From positions 226,796 through 290,795 of the forward strand of contig NZ_JHXM01000001.1 in assembly GCF_000621725.1 (NCBI RefSeq): DNA of 64,000 nucleotides, written 5' to 3'. The notes beneath the pieces are model-generated. The model was not told the DNA's origin and ran no database searches. It saw only the letters and a list, made by a program, of their open reading frames with translations. Origin of the DNA: Xylanibacter brevis ATCC 19188. GTDB taxonomy: Bacteria > Bacteroidota > Bacteroidia > Bacteroidales > Bacteroidaceae. Below, piece by piece: positions 53,424 to 63,722 of this stretch; within the stretch, counting starts at the first letter, position 1, and every line of letters starts with the position of its first letter. The translations under genes and the position numbers were made by a program.

Positions 53424-55535
53424 TTATTCTCCACAAAATTCGTCACACCAGCGCACAACGGGTTTGTTGTCTTCAAAATCAATGGGCAGCCAGACGTAAC
53501 GAGCATCGCGGGGATGGCGCGGACGCCAGATGTCGGCCATGAAGATATGACGACCGTCGTCGAGCGTCAACACGTAAGTGCTCTGTCCGCCGAAGGTCTT
53601 CTCGGCCTTGGGTCCGCGACAGGGATTGGGGTGCTGCGTCCATGGGCCCCAGATGCTGGGTGCCGAGAACATGCGGGCCTCGTTGGGGTCCCAACCGGTG
53701 CAACCCGAGGTAATCATCCAGTAGGTGCCGTCGTGCTTGAAGATGGCCGGTGCCTCGTTTTGTCCGCCTGCTGCCACACGGGTGTAACGACCGGTGTGAT
53801 GCAGGTAGTCGGCCGTCAGCTCAGCCACGTGCAGTGTCATGTTGTCTTCCGACGAGAAGATGTGGTAGGCCTTGCCGTCGTCATCCACATAGAGCGTCAT
53901 GTCGCGCGCCATCTGCCCTGTGGCGAAGTCGCGCTTCACGAAGAGTCCGTTTCGCAGGGCTTCGTACCATGCTGGCGTCCACCACTTCTCAAAGTGGGCC
54001 ACGTGGAGTGTGTCTAATAGCGCCTGACTCTGTGCGTTCTGCATTTCCACAGGCCACGTGCCCGCATTGGCCCTTTGCGAATACAAGAACTTATAAGGTC
54101 CTTCGGGGCGATCAGCCACTGCCACGCCATAGCGAGCGGCTGCGTAGCCCCGTCCTTTCAGTTCCAGGTGGAACCACATGCAGAACTTGCCCGTCACCTT
54201 ATTATATATTACCTTCGGTCGCTCCAATATGCAGCCGCGTTCTATGTCGTGGCCGCGCTCGTCGCTGACGCTTAGCGCCACGCCACAGTTGCGCCAGTTC
54301 ACCAGGTCTTTCGAGGCGTAGCACATCACGCCCACCAAGGCATTGCTGGTATGGTCGTCCTTATGTTCGCCAAACCAATAATACGTATCGCCATATTTCA
54401 TGACGCCGCCACCGTGGGCATTGATGTGGCGTCCGCTCTCGTCGCGCCACAGTGCGCCATTGGCAAGGGTACGCGGCTTCTGTTGTTGCTGGTTCCAATA
54501 CTGTTCCAGTCGCTTGGCCTCTGCCTTGGTGATATGAATCACCGAACCGTGCTTGGGCGACTTCACCCCCTTTATCTTCATCACACCCTCATTGAACCTA
54601 CCCAGCGGCTTGAAGGTCTTGAAGTCGGACGTCTCCACAAAGCCGAAGTTATGAGGGTTGACGCTGTAGATATCGTACATCACCACCCATTTATTCTCGC
54701 CGAGGCGCTTCCACACGTTGGGGGCCTCGCAGCCACTGTTCTCGCCGTCTATCTGCTGGGCATGGTAATCGTCGAAGTGGTTGATGCGGTCACTCGTCAT
54801 ATACTTGATGCCGCCAGGGTTCTCTTGCGACACATAGGTCATGAAGTAGCGTCCGTCGGGCATCGGGCAGATGTCAGCGTCGAGCACCTGTGTCTGCTCG
54901 TCGGGGTATTCAAAGAGCAGCTGGGGCTCGGTCTCCAGTGTGGTGAAAGCCTCATCGGCATAGCTATAGTACAGCTTGGTGCGCTCGCCGGCCTTCTCGC
55001 GGATGGTGAAATAGACCATGGGCTTGCCCACCGTGGGGTCCCAGATGGTCTGCGGTGCCCAGGCGCATCCTATCTCTGCAAACTTTTCTGGAAAGAGCTT
55101 ATCAATGCGTGCCACATGGTGCGTCCAGTGAATCAGGTCGTCGCTGGCCATCAGCACCAGTCCGCGGTTGTTGCCCCAGCCATACCTGTCGGGGCGTTCC
55201 CACTGTGTGGTGCGCAGACCTTTCTGCTTGCCAAACACATGCAGGTCGGTCATGGCTATATAGAACTTGCCGTTGGGTGCCCGGTAGATGTGTGGATCGC
55301 GTATGCCGTTCTGCTCTGCAATGCTGTCGCCGGCAATGATAGGTTCACCATTGTTCACGGGTGTGAAGTTATAACCATCATAGCTAATGGCCATGAACAG
55401 CGAGTGGGTGGGATCGGTGAAGTAGGTGAAGAGATAGGCACCCATATCTTTCTCGGTGAGTGTGCGTTTCTGTTTGCCTGCCATTGGCATAACAGCCACC
55501 ACGGACAGGATCAGGGTGTAAAAGAATCGTTTCAT
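53424..55535 (-). CDS. Tandem GH43 protein (two catalytic-type propellers in one chain)
   Basis: A 703-aa secreted protein (leader MKRFFYTLILSVVAVMPMAG). The first propeller (about 25-330) has YLFTYFTDPTHSLFMAISYDG, NGIRDPHIYRAPNGKFYIAMTD and GCAWAPQTIWD, with the acid Glu probably in SGCEAPNVWKR. The second (about 355-700) begins HINAHGGGVMKYGDTYYWFGE and has ERPKVIYNKVTGKFCMWFH and NEAPAIFKHDGTYWM, a layout seen in GH43 exo-beta-1,3-galactanase-like subfamilies. Two different GH43 types in one chain would let one polypeptide remove two linkages. Specificity is inferred only. Lies 11 bases after the 55547-56566 gene. Confidence 0.82.
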   Translation of the reverse strand: MKRFFYTLILSVVAVMPMAGKQKRTLTEKDMGAYLFTYFTDPTHSLFMAISYDGYNFTPVNNGEPIIAGDSIAEQNGIRDPHIYRAPNGKFYIAMTDLHVFGKQKGLRTTQWERPDRYGWGNNRGLVLMASDDLIHWTHHVARIDKLFPEKFAEIGCAWAPQTIWDPTVGKPMVYFTIREKAGERTKLYYSYADEAFTTLETEPQLLFEYPDEQTQVLDADICPMPDGRYFMTYVSQENPGGIKYMTSDRINHFDDYHAQQIDGENSGCEAPNVWKRLGENKWVVMYDIYSVNPHNFGFVETSDFKTFKPLGRFNEGVMKIKGVKSPKHGSVIHITKAEAKRLEQYWNQQQQKPRTLANGALWRDESGRHINAHGGGVMKYGDTYYWFGEHKDDHTSNALVGVMCYASKDLVNWRNCGVALSVSDERGHDIERGCILERPKVIYNKVTGKFCMWFHLELKGRGYAAARYGVAVADRPEGPYKFLYSQRANAGTWPVEMQNAQSQALLDTLHVAHFEKWWTPAWYEALRNGLFVKRDFATGQMARDMTLYVDDDGKAYHIFSSEDNMTLHVAELTADYLHHTGRYTRVAAGGQNEAPAIFKHDGTYWMITSGCTGWDPNEARMFSAPSIWGPWTQHPNPCRGPKAEKTFGGQSTYVLTLDDGRHIFMADIWRPRHPRDARYVWLPIDFEDNKPVVRWCDEFCGE

Positions 55536-55546
55536 TGGTCAAGGAT

Positions 55547-56566
55547 TTATTTTTGAGTTTTTACAATCAGTTTGTCGCCGCTCAGGTCCACCTCGAAGAA
55601 GTGTGGTATGCGAATGGTGCGCCCGTGGGCGTCTTTGGAGTGGTGGTGCACCGACATCATCCACTGTCCGTCGAAGCGCTGGAAAAGCATCGAATGACCG
55701 AACCCTGGCGGTGTGATGGGCTCTGGCTCCTGTATCCACGGTCCGTCCAGCGTCCCGCTCTCGGAATAGGCCACACCTTGTGTATATACATCATAGATCC
55801 ACGAGGTCCACAGCATGCCCAGTCGGCCTGTGGCGGTGCGGAAGACCCACGGCCCGTCGGTCACCTTGTTCCAGGTGATGCGTCCTTCGTCGTCCTTCTC
55901 ACGGCTCCAGGGCGAGTCGCTGGCACGGAAGAGCACCTTCGGTTCACCGATGGTGCCACTGAGGTCGGACTTCAGTTCTATCTTCTCGATGGTGCCGTTC
56001 CAGTTTTGCAGCCATTCGCCACAGAACACCATATAGGGTTTGCCGTCGGCATCGCGCCAATAAGTGCCATCGAGCGTAGGGCGGTTGGCAGGCAGATAGG
56101 CTGCATCGCCAAAGGCACGATAGGGTCCCATGGGGTTGTCGGCCCGCAGCACCTGCGAGGCGCGTCGCTCTATCACGTTGCCGCGCACCGAGTCAATCTT
56201 CACGGCCTGATTGGTAAACGTTGCAAAAAAATAATAGTAGCCATCGCCCGTCTGGTGCAGCTCTGCTGCCCATATCATGGGGTGTGGTCCCATCCACGAG
56301 TTGGGTTCAAACTCCGTCACGCGGAAAGGTCCCTCCCATATTTTCAGATCCTGGCTGCGCCACATCATGCCGCCCGTGCCTGTCATGTAATACAGGCCCG
56401 TCTTTTTATCGGGCAGCACTGCCGGGTCGCTCAGTCGGATAGAGTCTGTTGGCAGATGTCTGACCGTCCATCCGCGAGGTGAACGGTTAGAATGAGGCTG
56501 TGCCATCGTCATAGGCACGAACACAAAGCAAAGAAGAAATACTAGTAATAGTTGTTTTAGTTTCAT
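55547..56566 (-). CDS. GH43-family glycosidase
   Basis: A 339-aa secreted protein (leader KQLLLVFLLCFVFVPMTMAQ). Landmarks are the base Asp in SIRLSDPAVLPD, the middle Asp in RPTLDGTYWRDADGKPYMVFC and WNKVTDGPWVFRTATGRLGML, where some GH43 subfamilies have Asp-Gly-Pro instead of Glu-Gly-Pro. PPGFGHSMLFQRFDG carries the metal-site His. First of a two-gene operon with the tandem GH43; the substrate is unknown, possibly an arabinogalactan or a decorated mannan side chain. Confidence 0.82.
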   Translation of the reverse strand: MKLKQLLLVFLLCFVFVPMTMAQPHSNRSPRGWTVRHLPTDSIRLSDPAVLPDKKTGLYYMTGTGGMMWRSQDLKIWEGPFRVTEFEPNSWMGPHPMIWAAELHQTGDGYYYFFATFTNQAVKIDSVRGNVIERRASQVLRADNPMGPYRAFGDAAYLPANRPTLDGTYWRDADGKPYMVFCGEWLQNWNGTIEKIELKSDLSGTIGEPKVLFRASDSPWSREKDDEGRITWNKVTDGPWVFRTATGRLGMLWTSWIYDVYTQGVAYSESGTLDGPWIQEPEPITPPGFGHSMLFQRFDGQWMMSVHHHSKDAHGRTIRIPHFFEVDLSGDKLIVKTQK

Positions 56567-56718
56567 GCCGCAAAGATAAGCATTATTTCCTGAATTATGC
56601 TACAATAAGGACTTGTTAACTATCCTTTCCCCCCAACATTGACAAGAAAAGAGCATAACGTGCTACAAAACGCTACCTTTTGCTTATACTCTATTTCTTG
56701 TAAAAAGATTTATATGTA

Positions 56719-56750
56719 ATTGCGTTTTAAAAAAATTTTTTTTACCTTTG
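56719..56750 (+). promoter_or_regulatory. Promoter of the Rhs operon
   Basis: -7 TACCTTTG at 56743-56750 (full match) and ATTG (three of four) at 56719-56722 with 20 bp spacing. About 35 nt of leader before the first gene. Confidence 0.65.
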
Positions 56751-56789
56751 CACCGCAAATGTTTTTAAAAATATTCAACTATAAGCTAC

Positions 56790-57215
56790 ATGTACAGAAA
56801 GATTGTTTTATCCTTGTCTGTTGCTTTTATGACATGTCCAAGTCTGAATGCACAGAATGAAGTTCGCTTCGCTTATGATGAAGCAGGAAACAGAGTTAAG
56901 CGTGAACTTGTGATAGCACGTTCCCGTTCTCCAAAGAGATCGTTCTCCAAAGAAAATGTCTATTATGACGAGTTAGGTGGAGAAACCGTTAGAATCAGTT
57001 CTAATAATACGGGAGCTATAATTATTACCGTACTTCGCATGCTGTCTGCGGATGAAGGAAACGTAGAAGTTTATACTCTTAGCGGTGAAAAAGTACTTAG
57101 TTGTTCTCTCTCTTCAGAAACTGTGGTAGATCTCAGCGACAGGTCACATGGCATCTATATCTTGAAAGTTACTTTAAATGGAATAGTCACAACTTGGAAG
57201 ATTACAAAGAAATGA
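56790..57215 (+). CDS. Small secreted protein with one YD-like motif and T9SS sorting domain
   Basis: A 141-aa protein: signal peptide (VLSLSVAFMTCPSLNAQ), a single YD/Rhs-like motif (RFAYDEAGNRVKREL) directly after the cleavage site, a short basic linker (RSRSPKRSFSKE), and a type A T9SS sorting domain over the last ~75 residues (VEVYTLSGEKVL, HGIYILKVTLNG, TWKITKK). It is coupled to the 2165-aa Rhs protein by ATGA. The YD motif hints that it may have come from, or acts with, the Rhs protein, perhaps as its T9SS adaptor. That is inference. Confidence 0.8.
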   Translation: MYRKIVLSLSVAFMTCPSLNAQNEVRFAYDEAGNRVKRELVIARSRSPKRSFSKENVYYDELGGETVRISSNNTGAIIITVLRMLSADEGNVEVYTLSGEKVLSCSLSSETVVDLSDRSHGIYILKVTLNGIVTTWKITKK

Positions 57216-60200
57216 GAACCGCTCTTAATAACACCCTTTTGTTATTCTCCTTTTTATTGGGATCCTCATCCGTTTGCTATTCGCAAAAATTGTTTCCTGA
57301 TTTTCCAATAGACCCAATAACGCCACCAGTCGATTTCAATCTTCCAGAAGAACCTACGGTTCCGACCGTTGATCCTGACCATCCAGACATCCCAGTGGTG
57401 CAAAATATATATGATGTTGGTAATTCAGCAGGAGAACTAACTGTTAGTAGAACTGGTGCTGCTCAATATCAGCTGGCTATTGACTGTCCTAATGGTGGTG
57501 GCCTTAATCCTCAGATATCTCTAGTATATAATAGCCAAAGTTCTGGTTATGGGTTGGCAGGCTATGGTTTCACCGTTTCTGGGATATCTTCCATAACGAG
57601 AGGAGGGAAGAGATTGTTCCATGACAATAGTATTAGTGGAGTAACATATACGGCAAATGACAATCTTTTCTTGGACGGCAAACGCCTAATACTTCAGTCT
57701 GGCAGTTCTTGTCAGGAAGGAGCTGAGTACTGTCTTGAGGGCGACCCTTATACAAGAGTGATTGCGCATGGAGTTTATAATGACAAAACCACAAACACAT
57801 GGTTTGAAGTAAAGACCGCAGACGGAAAGACCTATCAGTATGGGAACAGTCAAACTTCGGCTATTAACTATGTGAACAAAAGTGGAACCCCCCGCATAGC
57901 TTCCTGGTATATCAACAGAGTTGAGGATGTCTATGGCAACTACATGACATACGATTATCTTGTCAGTGAGCTTTACGCCTACCTCCATTGCATAACATAT
58001 GGTCTGAATAGCCAGAAAAGCCGTGGTATCACTAATAAGGTTCTCTTCAATTATTTGTTGATGGGCAATAATAGCAGTTTCTTCAATATAGAGGATCAGA
58101 AAGGAAGAATCAGTAAATGTATTTCCTCTATCACGACATCTTGTAATGATACCATTTGGCGAAAATACCAGTTGTTGTATGACTCAACATCGGATCAAAG
58201 TACATATAAATACACCCGACTGACAAGCATCCGCGAAGAAACCGGAACCGGAATGTGCCATGCTCCGATACAATTGGAATGGCACCACCTACCATCAGCA
58301 ACCGTCAAAAACAATCCGATAGATGTTGAAACAAAGGATGGTCCTATGGTAAAAGAGTCTAATAAGATCTTCTTTGCTGTAGATGTGAATGGAGATGGAG
58401 TTAGTGATATTATAAGACTTTCCGATGAGAATGTTATAGAGTATAACGAAAGAAACCAAGGGTATGAAGTCAATAAGACAAATGTATATATTAGTGTTAG
58501 CAAATTGTCTCCATCTGGAGAAATAACCTTTAAATTCCCCGTCGTGATCCAAATACCGACTCCACTCAATATGGATCATTATATCCGTGAGATGGCTGGA
58601 CTACGCGCTACTGACCTAAATGGCGATGGCTATAACGATTTGGTATTCCCTTATTATAATCAGATAGACAATGATTATGCTCAGTTAGCCTTTTGGGTGA
58701 TATATGGTCATAAAAGCTCAATAGCCGGAGTGCCGGCAGAGCCAATTTACATAAACACAAATGCATCAGAGAAAGCCCCGCTGATAGCTGTATTTGATGC
58801 GGATGGAGATGGCAAGGATGAATTTGTATGCATAGAGCAAAGCCTAAAGAATGGAACCTTCCCTGCGTTTATAGTAAAAGAAAACAACGGCTTTATGCGG
58901 ACGGACTTTTCGCTGAGTATCCCGCAGGAGCCCAAGAAACTATTCTGTGCTGATTACAATAATGATGGTCTTATAGATATAATCCTGCTACATAATGATG
59001 GCTACAAAATATTATTCAATAATGGCGGTTCAGACTTCTCACAGCTATTCAAGGACTCCAATTCAAAGACCGGAACCGATTTGTGCGACTATTGGCGTGT
59101 TGACCAGGGAGACTTCGATGGAGACGGACTAACAGATTTCGTGTATAATGTTTCTGGTGAGACTTGTCTTTGGACTGCTCGTAATAACGGAGACGGAAGT
59201 TTTACTTCCACTAAGTCAGATGATGTTGGCGTCAGGGATTATGGTGATTCTAGCAAGGATGATCATGCTTTTGCATTGTTGGTATACGACAATGACCACG
59301 ACGGGAAATCGGACGTAATGGTGTGCAAGGCAAACTATACCTACCATAGCGGAAACATTTTTTCGCATAGCTATTACAGGTACATAAACACGGGAATAAG
59401 ATGGCTCTACTCTGACGGAACAAAACTAAAGTTATTCGGAAGTATGGCGAATACACACAAGGAAGATGCAAATGAGCCAACAATCTTTGTTGGTGACTTT
59501 AATGGTGACGGATACGCCGAGGTTGCAAACTACGGTAGTGATTTGACTAACATTGACGGCTTTTTTGTTGAGGACAAGATAAATGTGTATAAGAATCAGG
59601 CAGACGTGACGCAGTCTGGAAAGATTGTCAGGATTACGGATTCTATGGGTAATAAGACAAGTATCACGTATGCTCTAGCTACTAATCCTGTAGTTTACAC
59701 GAAGACCTCTTCTTCCAGTGAAAATACATCTCCTGTCAATATTTATTCATTTCCCCTTTCGGTAGTAAGAAATGTAATATCTACGAATGGCATAGCCGGT
59801 GCACAGACAACGGAGTATTCCTACAAGGATCTTAAGGTTCATGTGAAAGGTGCTGGTATGCTAGGCTTCTCAGAAACTATGACTTCCAATACTACAACTG
59901 GCGAGCAAATTGTATCTACAATCGAGGAATATGATCAGGAGAGATGGATTCCTGTAAAAACCAAAGTCGTCACAACCATTGGCGAGAATACTTCTACAGT
60001 CCTTTCTAACACAACAATAGAGAATGTTGGCAATACATATTTTGCCTATGAATCATATAATCTTGCAACAGATATGTACGGTCATACTGTAGCAACAACA
60101 AGTCAGTATGATTTGGAAAAAGGCGTCATTCTTAATCAGAAGATAGAGAATGACGGCAGTGATATGTATAAAGAAGTAAAATATGCTGATTTTGTAAATA

Positions 60201-63200
60201 AGGCTGGTGTATGGCTTCCTCAAATAGTAACCACAAAACAGAAACATATAGATGACGCTTTACCATATGAAAACATTACGAAATATAAATATGATGACAA
60301 TGGCAATATTCTTACTCAGATTTTGAATTATGGGCAGCCATTGAAATTGACGAACTATTTCTACTATGATGTCTATGGTAATTGTGACAAGTCTGTTTCC
60401 CTCGGTAAAGGAGTTAAATTCTTCATGCGTCATAACGACTTTGATACTAGCGGAAGGTTCGTAACTAAGAGCTATCAGTATCCCAGCGCGACGGTCAACA
60501 TGTATACTTACGACATATGGGGCCATAAAATAACGGAAAGCGATATCACAAATCCCGAAAATCCTTTAACCACCTTATATGTTTATGACGGATGGGGGCA
60601 GATGGTTTCTTCGCAAGCACCTGATGGGACTAAAACCTTGATAACTATAGGTTGGGGAGATAGTGAGGATAAAAAGTACTATGCATTAGAAAAGAAATCT
60701 GAAAGTCCTTGGAAACTGACATGGTATGACAATGTTGGCCACGAGGTCTTACAACAGAGCTTCGGCCCTAAGAATGTGCTGGTTTCTAAAACTACAGAAT
60801 ACGATACTAAGGGACTTGTCAAGAAAGTCACTAACACTGAAGGTTTGCTTTCTATGGCAGAATCATTTGTTTATGATGAGCTCGGACGCCTAAGTATAGA
60901 AAAATTAAGTTCTGGCAGTATAGTGTCTTACAGCTATGGTGACCGCACCGTCACAAAGGCTATGGGTGAACGTAGTAATACAAGGAAGACTGATGCATGG
61001 GGCAACATAGTATCCTCAACTGATGCTGCAGGCACGGAGGTCAGATATTACTATAAATCCAATGGTAAACCTGATAGGGTTGTTACCAATGGCATGGCTG
61101 TATGCATGGAATATGACGAAGTTGGGAATCAAATATCCCTGACGGACCCCGATGCAGGTACTATAACCTATGAATATGCTGCTGATGGTACACTGCTGAA
61201 ACAAACAGATGCAAGAGGAATTGTTACAAATAAGACCTATGATTCCCTTGGCCGGCTTTTGAAAGTAAAAATTGGAGCGAATGTCATAGATTATACTTAT
61301 GGCACAAGGGGGAATGAGAAGCTTCAACTGACCAAGATGGCGATGGGTGGCAATTCTGTTGAGTATCAAGATTTCGATAAATATGGACGTCCCCATAAGG
61401 AGGTGCGTACTATTGCAGGAGAAGGTCGCTACGAGTTCTGTTATCATTATGACGACAGAAATCGATTGGACAAGACGACTTATCCTGGCGGTTTGGAAGT
61501 GTCATATGAGTATGATGACTATGGTTTTAAGACAAGAAACATTGCAGACGGCAAGATTTCATGGCATCTGGGAGCATACAGCGGTCTTGTCACAGAAACA
61601 TATTATTTCGATTGTTATTGCCTTAAAAGGACTAAAGACAATAACGGGCATAATAAATCCGTTGTTCTATTAGAGAAACTTAGGGCCAAGGTATTATCTA
61701 ACATAAATAGTAAAGAGGATATTTCTTTAGTGACAGTAAACAGCAACATGACATTGAAACCTTGGAATCGATATCCAGGGAAAGTGAAAGATAGGTATGA
61801 GACCTGCTATGACTCCATAACGGGAAACCTTCTGGCCCGCCAACGTGATAATCATAGTGTAGAGGTATTCGAATATGACAATTTGGATAGGCTGACATCG
61901 GTAAGTACAAGTACAGCAAGGACCGTGACTGAGCATGGGCAGTTGACAAATGTGATGAACATCTCATATGCCTCTAATGGCAATATTCTTTCAAAAACTG
62001 GCATAGGAAATTATACCTATAACAGTACGTTCAAACCGCATGCTGTTATGTCAGTAGACAATATGGATGGGATGATTCCCTCTGATGCCTTATCAACTGT
62101 CTTCAATGATTTGGGAAAGATACAGTCTATTGAAAACGAGGATAATAGCAAACGTATGGACATTGTCTATGGTCCAGACTTAGAACGCTGGTATTCCTCG
62201 TTGACAACCGACGGTCAGGAGGAAAGAACAACTGTTTATGCGGGCAACTATGAGAAAATAACGGAAAACGGCGTTACACGTGAGTTCTATTATTTGGATG
62301 GCAATACAATAATTATTAAAGAGAATGGCAAGTTCAAACCTTATCTTGCCCTTACAGATAATCTTGGTAGTATTCTTTCCGTGGTTGATGAAGATGGCGC
62401 TAATGTGTTTGATGCCTCGTACGATGCATGGGGGCAGCAGACCGTGACACTCAACGAAATTGGTCTGCATCGTGGCTACACCGGCCACGAGATGCTGTCG
62501 GAGTTTGGTATTATTAATATGAACGGCCGCTTGTACGACCCCATTCTCGGAAGATTCTTCAGTCCTGATAACTATGTACAGCTACCAAACTTTTCGCAAA
62601 GTTTCAACCGCTATAGCTACTGTTTGAATAATCCACTGAAATATACGGATCCGAGCGGTGAGCTGTTTGGAATAGATGACTTGATACTTCTTGGCGCGGC
62701 CTACGGCGTGTATACTAGTGCAATGATGGCTTGGGGTAACGGAGAGAATCCTTGGAAAGCGGCAGGGGTAAGTCTGTTGTCATCTTGTTTTTCATATGGA
62801 ATTGGTCAAATGTTCGGCTCAATAGGCAACTTTGGACATGAGTTGTTGAGAGCAGGGGCTCATGGCCTTTCAAGTGGCGTGATTAGTGTATTGAGTGGAG
62901 AGTCATTTGGCAGTGGTTTTCTCGCAGGTGCGATTTCTTCAGGTCTAGGTTCTGGTTGCCAGGCATTAAATGTGGATAATAGGCTTATGGTTCCCTTGGC
63001 TTCTGTCGCAGGTGGCGTTGCAGCGTGGGCAACAGGTGGAGATTTCCTACAAGGTGCGCTCCAGGGAATGCAGATTGCAGTATTAAACCATAGTGCTCAT
63101 GATGGAAGTGGATTTGTTTCATATACGCACGATTCAAGTGGAAATATTCAGGGAAAGATTCCTGAGATTGTATGCACCCCTGATGGAACATCAGCGTTCT

Positions 63201-63709
63201 CAGATTATCTGTCATTTGCTTTGGCAATAAACACAACTGCTGATTGCATAGGAAAGTCTTTGAAAAAGAACAGCGGGAACTCTACTGTTGGTAGCAACGG
63301 AAAGTTTTATTTTCGTAATGCGGGACAACGAGGTTTCTATGGAAATAAGTATGTGAAGACAATGAAACTAACAACAATTGGCAATGGAATAACAAAAGTT
63401 ACGGGACCTTTAGGCTACATCTTAAGTGGAAAAGAAATCTATGATGGCTATCGAAAAGATGAATATCAAGTTGGATATCATACGGCTCGCGCGACTGCCG
63501 ATGTCGCAGGCGGATGGGCTGGTGCAGCAGCTGGTGCAACATTGGGCGCAAAAGCAGGCTTCGCAATTGGCGTATGGTTTGGTGGCGTTGGCGCTGGTCC
63601 TGGAGCGCTTATTGGCAGTGTTGTTGGAGGTGCTGCAGGAGGAATTGCCGGTTCATTTGGTGGTAGCTGGATAGGAACAAGTTCTGTTGATATGATTTAT
63701 GGTTATTGA
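57212..63709 (+). CDS. SpvB/Rhs polymorphic toxin with variable C-terminal domain
   Basis: A 2165-aa secreted protein (signal peptide TLLLFSFLLGSSSVCYSQ; start at 57212 by ATGA with the upstream gene). A Pro-rich linker leads to an SpvB-like domain (SAGELTVSRTGAAQYQLAI, YGLAGYGFTVSGISSITRGG in part). Seven FG-GAP/VCBS-like DxDxDG loops follow (for example DVNGDGVSD, DFDGDGLTD, DFNGDGYAE; about residues 387-770), then a long run of YD repeats, and the Rhs core (NGRLYDPILGRFFSPDNYVQ, SYCLNNPLKYTDPSGE; about 1772-1817). The final ~350 residues differ from the core and contain glycine-zipper segments (ADVAGGWAGAAAGATLGAKA and SVVGGAAGGIAGSFGGSWIG), fitting a membrane-inserting toxin. No nuclease motif was found in that tail. 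More A+T-rich than the conserved genes before it. Confidence 0.88.
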   Translation: MRTALNNTLLLFSFLLGSSSVCYSQKLFPDFPIDPITPPVDFNLPEEPTVPTVDPDHPDIPVVQNIYDVGNSAGELTVSRTGAAQYQLAIDCPNGGGLNPQISLVYNSQSSGYGLAGYGFTVSGISSITRGGKRLFHDNSISGVTYTANDNLFLDGKRLILQSGSSCQEGAEYCLEGDPYTRVIAHGVYNDKTTNTWFEVKTADGKTYQYGNSQTSAINYVNKSGTPRIASWYINRVEDVYGNYMTYDYLVSELYAYLHCITYGLNSQKSRGITNKVLFNYLLMGNNSSFFNIEDQKGRISKCISSITTSCNDTIWRKYQLLYDSTSDQSTYKYTRLTSIREETGTGMCHAPIQLEWHHLPSATVKNNPIDVETKDGPMVKESNKIFFAVDVNGDGVSDIIRLSDENVIEYNERNQGYEVNKTNVYISVSKLSPSGEITFKFPVVIQIPTPLNMDHYIREMAGLRATDLNGDGYNDLVFPYYNQIDNDYAQLAFWVIYGHKSSIAGVPAEPIYINTNASEKAPLIAVFDADGDGKDEFVCIEQSLKNGTFPAFIVKENNGFMRTDFSLSIPQEPKKLFCADYNNDGLIDIILLHNDGYKILFNNGGSDFSQLFKDSNSKTGTDLCDYWRVDQGDFDGDGLTDFVYNVSGETCLWTARNNGDGSFTSTKSDDVGVRDYGDSSKDDHAFALLVYDNDHDGKSDVMVCKANYTYHSGNIFSHSYYRYINTGIRWLYSDGTKLKLFGSMANTHKEDANEPTIFVGDFNGDGYAEVANYGSDLTNIDGFFVEDKINVYKNQADVTQSGKIVRITDSMGNKTSITYALATNPVVYTKTSSSSENTSPVNIYSFPLSVVRNVISTNGIAGAQTTEYSYKDLKVHVKGAGMLGFSETMTSNTTTGEQIVSTIEEYDQERWIPVKTKVVTTIGENTSTVLSNTTIENVGNTYFAYESYNLATDMYGHTVATTSQYDLEKGVILNQKIENDGSDMYKEVKYADFVNKAGVWLPQIVTTKQKHIDDALPYENITKYKYDDNGNILTQILNYGQPLKLTNYFYYDVYGNCDKSVSLGKGVKFFMRHNDFDTSGRFVTKSYQYPSATVNMYTYDIWGHKITESDITNPENPLTTLYVYDGWGQMVSSQAPDGTKTLITIGWGDSEDKKYYALEKKSESPWKLTWYDNVGHEVLQQSFGPKNVLVSKTTEYDTKGLVKKVTNTEGLLSMAESFVYDELGRLSIEKLSSGSIVSYSYGDRTVTKAMGERSNTRKTDAWGNIVSSTDAAGTEVRYYYKSNGKPDRVVTNGMAVCMEYDEVGNQISLTDPDAGTITYEYAADGTLLKQTDARGIVTNKTYDSLGRLLKVKIGANVIDYTYGTRGNEKLQLTKMAMGGNSVEYQDFDKYGRPHKEVRTIAGEGRYEFCYHYDDRNRLDKTTYPGGLEVSYEYDDYGFKTRNIADGKISWHLGAYSGLVTETYYFDCYCLKRTKDNNGHNKSVVLLEKLRAKVLSNINSKEDISLVTVNSNMTLKPWNRYPGKVKDRYETCYDSITGNLLARQRDNHSVEVFEYDNLDRLTSVSTSTARTVTEHGQLTNVMNISYASNGNILSKTGIGNYTYNSTFKPHAVMSVDNMDGMIPSDALSTVFNDLGKIQSIENEDNSKRMDIVYGPDLERWYSSLTTDGQEERTTVYAGNYEKITENGVTREFYYLDGNTIIIKENGKFKPYLALTDNLGSILSVVDEDGANVFDASYDAWGQQTVTLNEIGLHRGYTGHEMLSEFGIINMNGRLYDPILGRFFSPDNYVQLPNFSQSFNRYSYCLNNPLKYTDPSGELFGIDDLILLGAAYGVYTSAMMAWGNGENPWKAAGVSLLSSCFSYGIGQMFGSIGNFGHELLRAGAHGLSSGVISVLSGESFGSGFLAGAISSGLGSGCQALNVDNRLMVPLASVAGGVAAWATGGDFLQGALQGMQIAVLNHSAHDGSGFVSYTHDSSGNIQGKIPEIVCTPDGTSAFSDYLSFALAINTTADCIGKSLKKNSGNSTVGSNGKFYFRNAGQRGFYGNKYVKTMKLTTIGNGITKVTGPLGYILSGKEIYDGYRKDEYQVGYHTARATADVAGGWAGAAAGATLGAKAGFAIGVWFGGVGAGPGALIGSVVGGAAGGIAGSFGGSWIGTSSVDMIYGY

Positions 63710-63722
63710 TTTGTTGTGAGTA

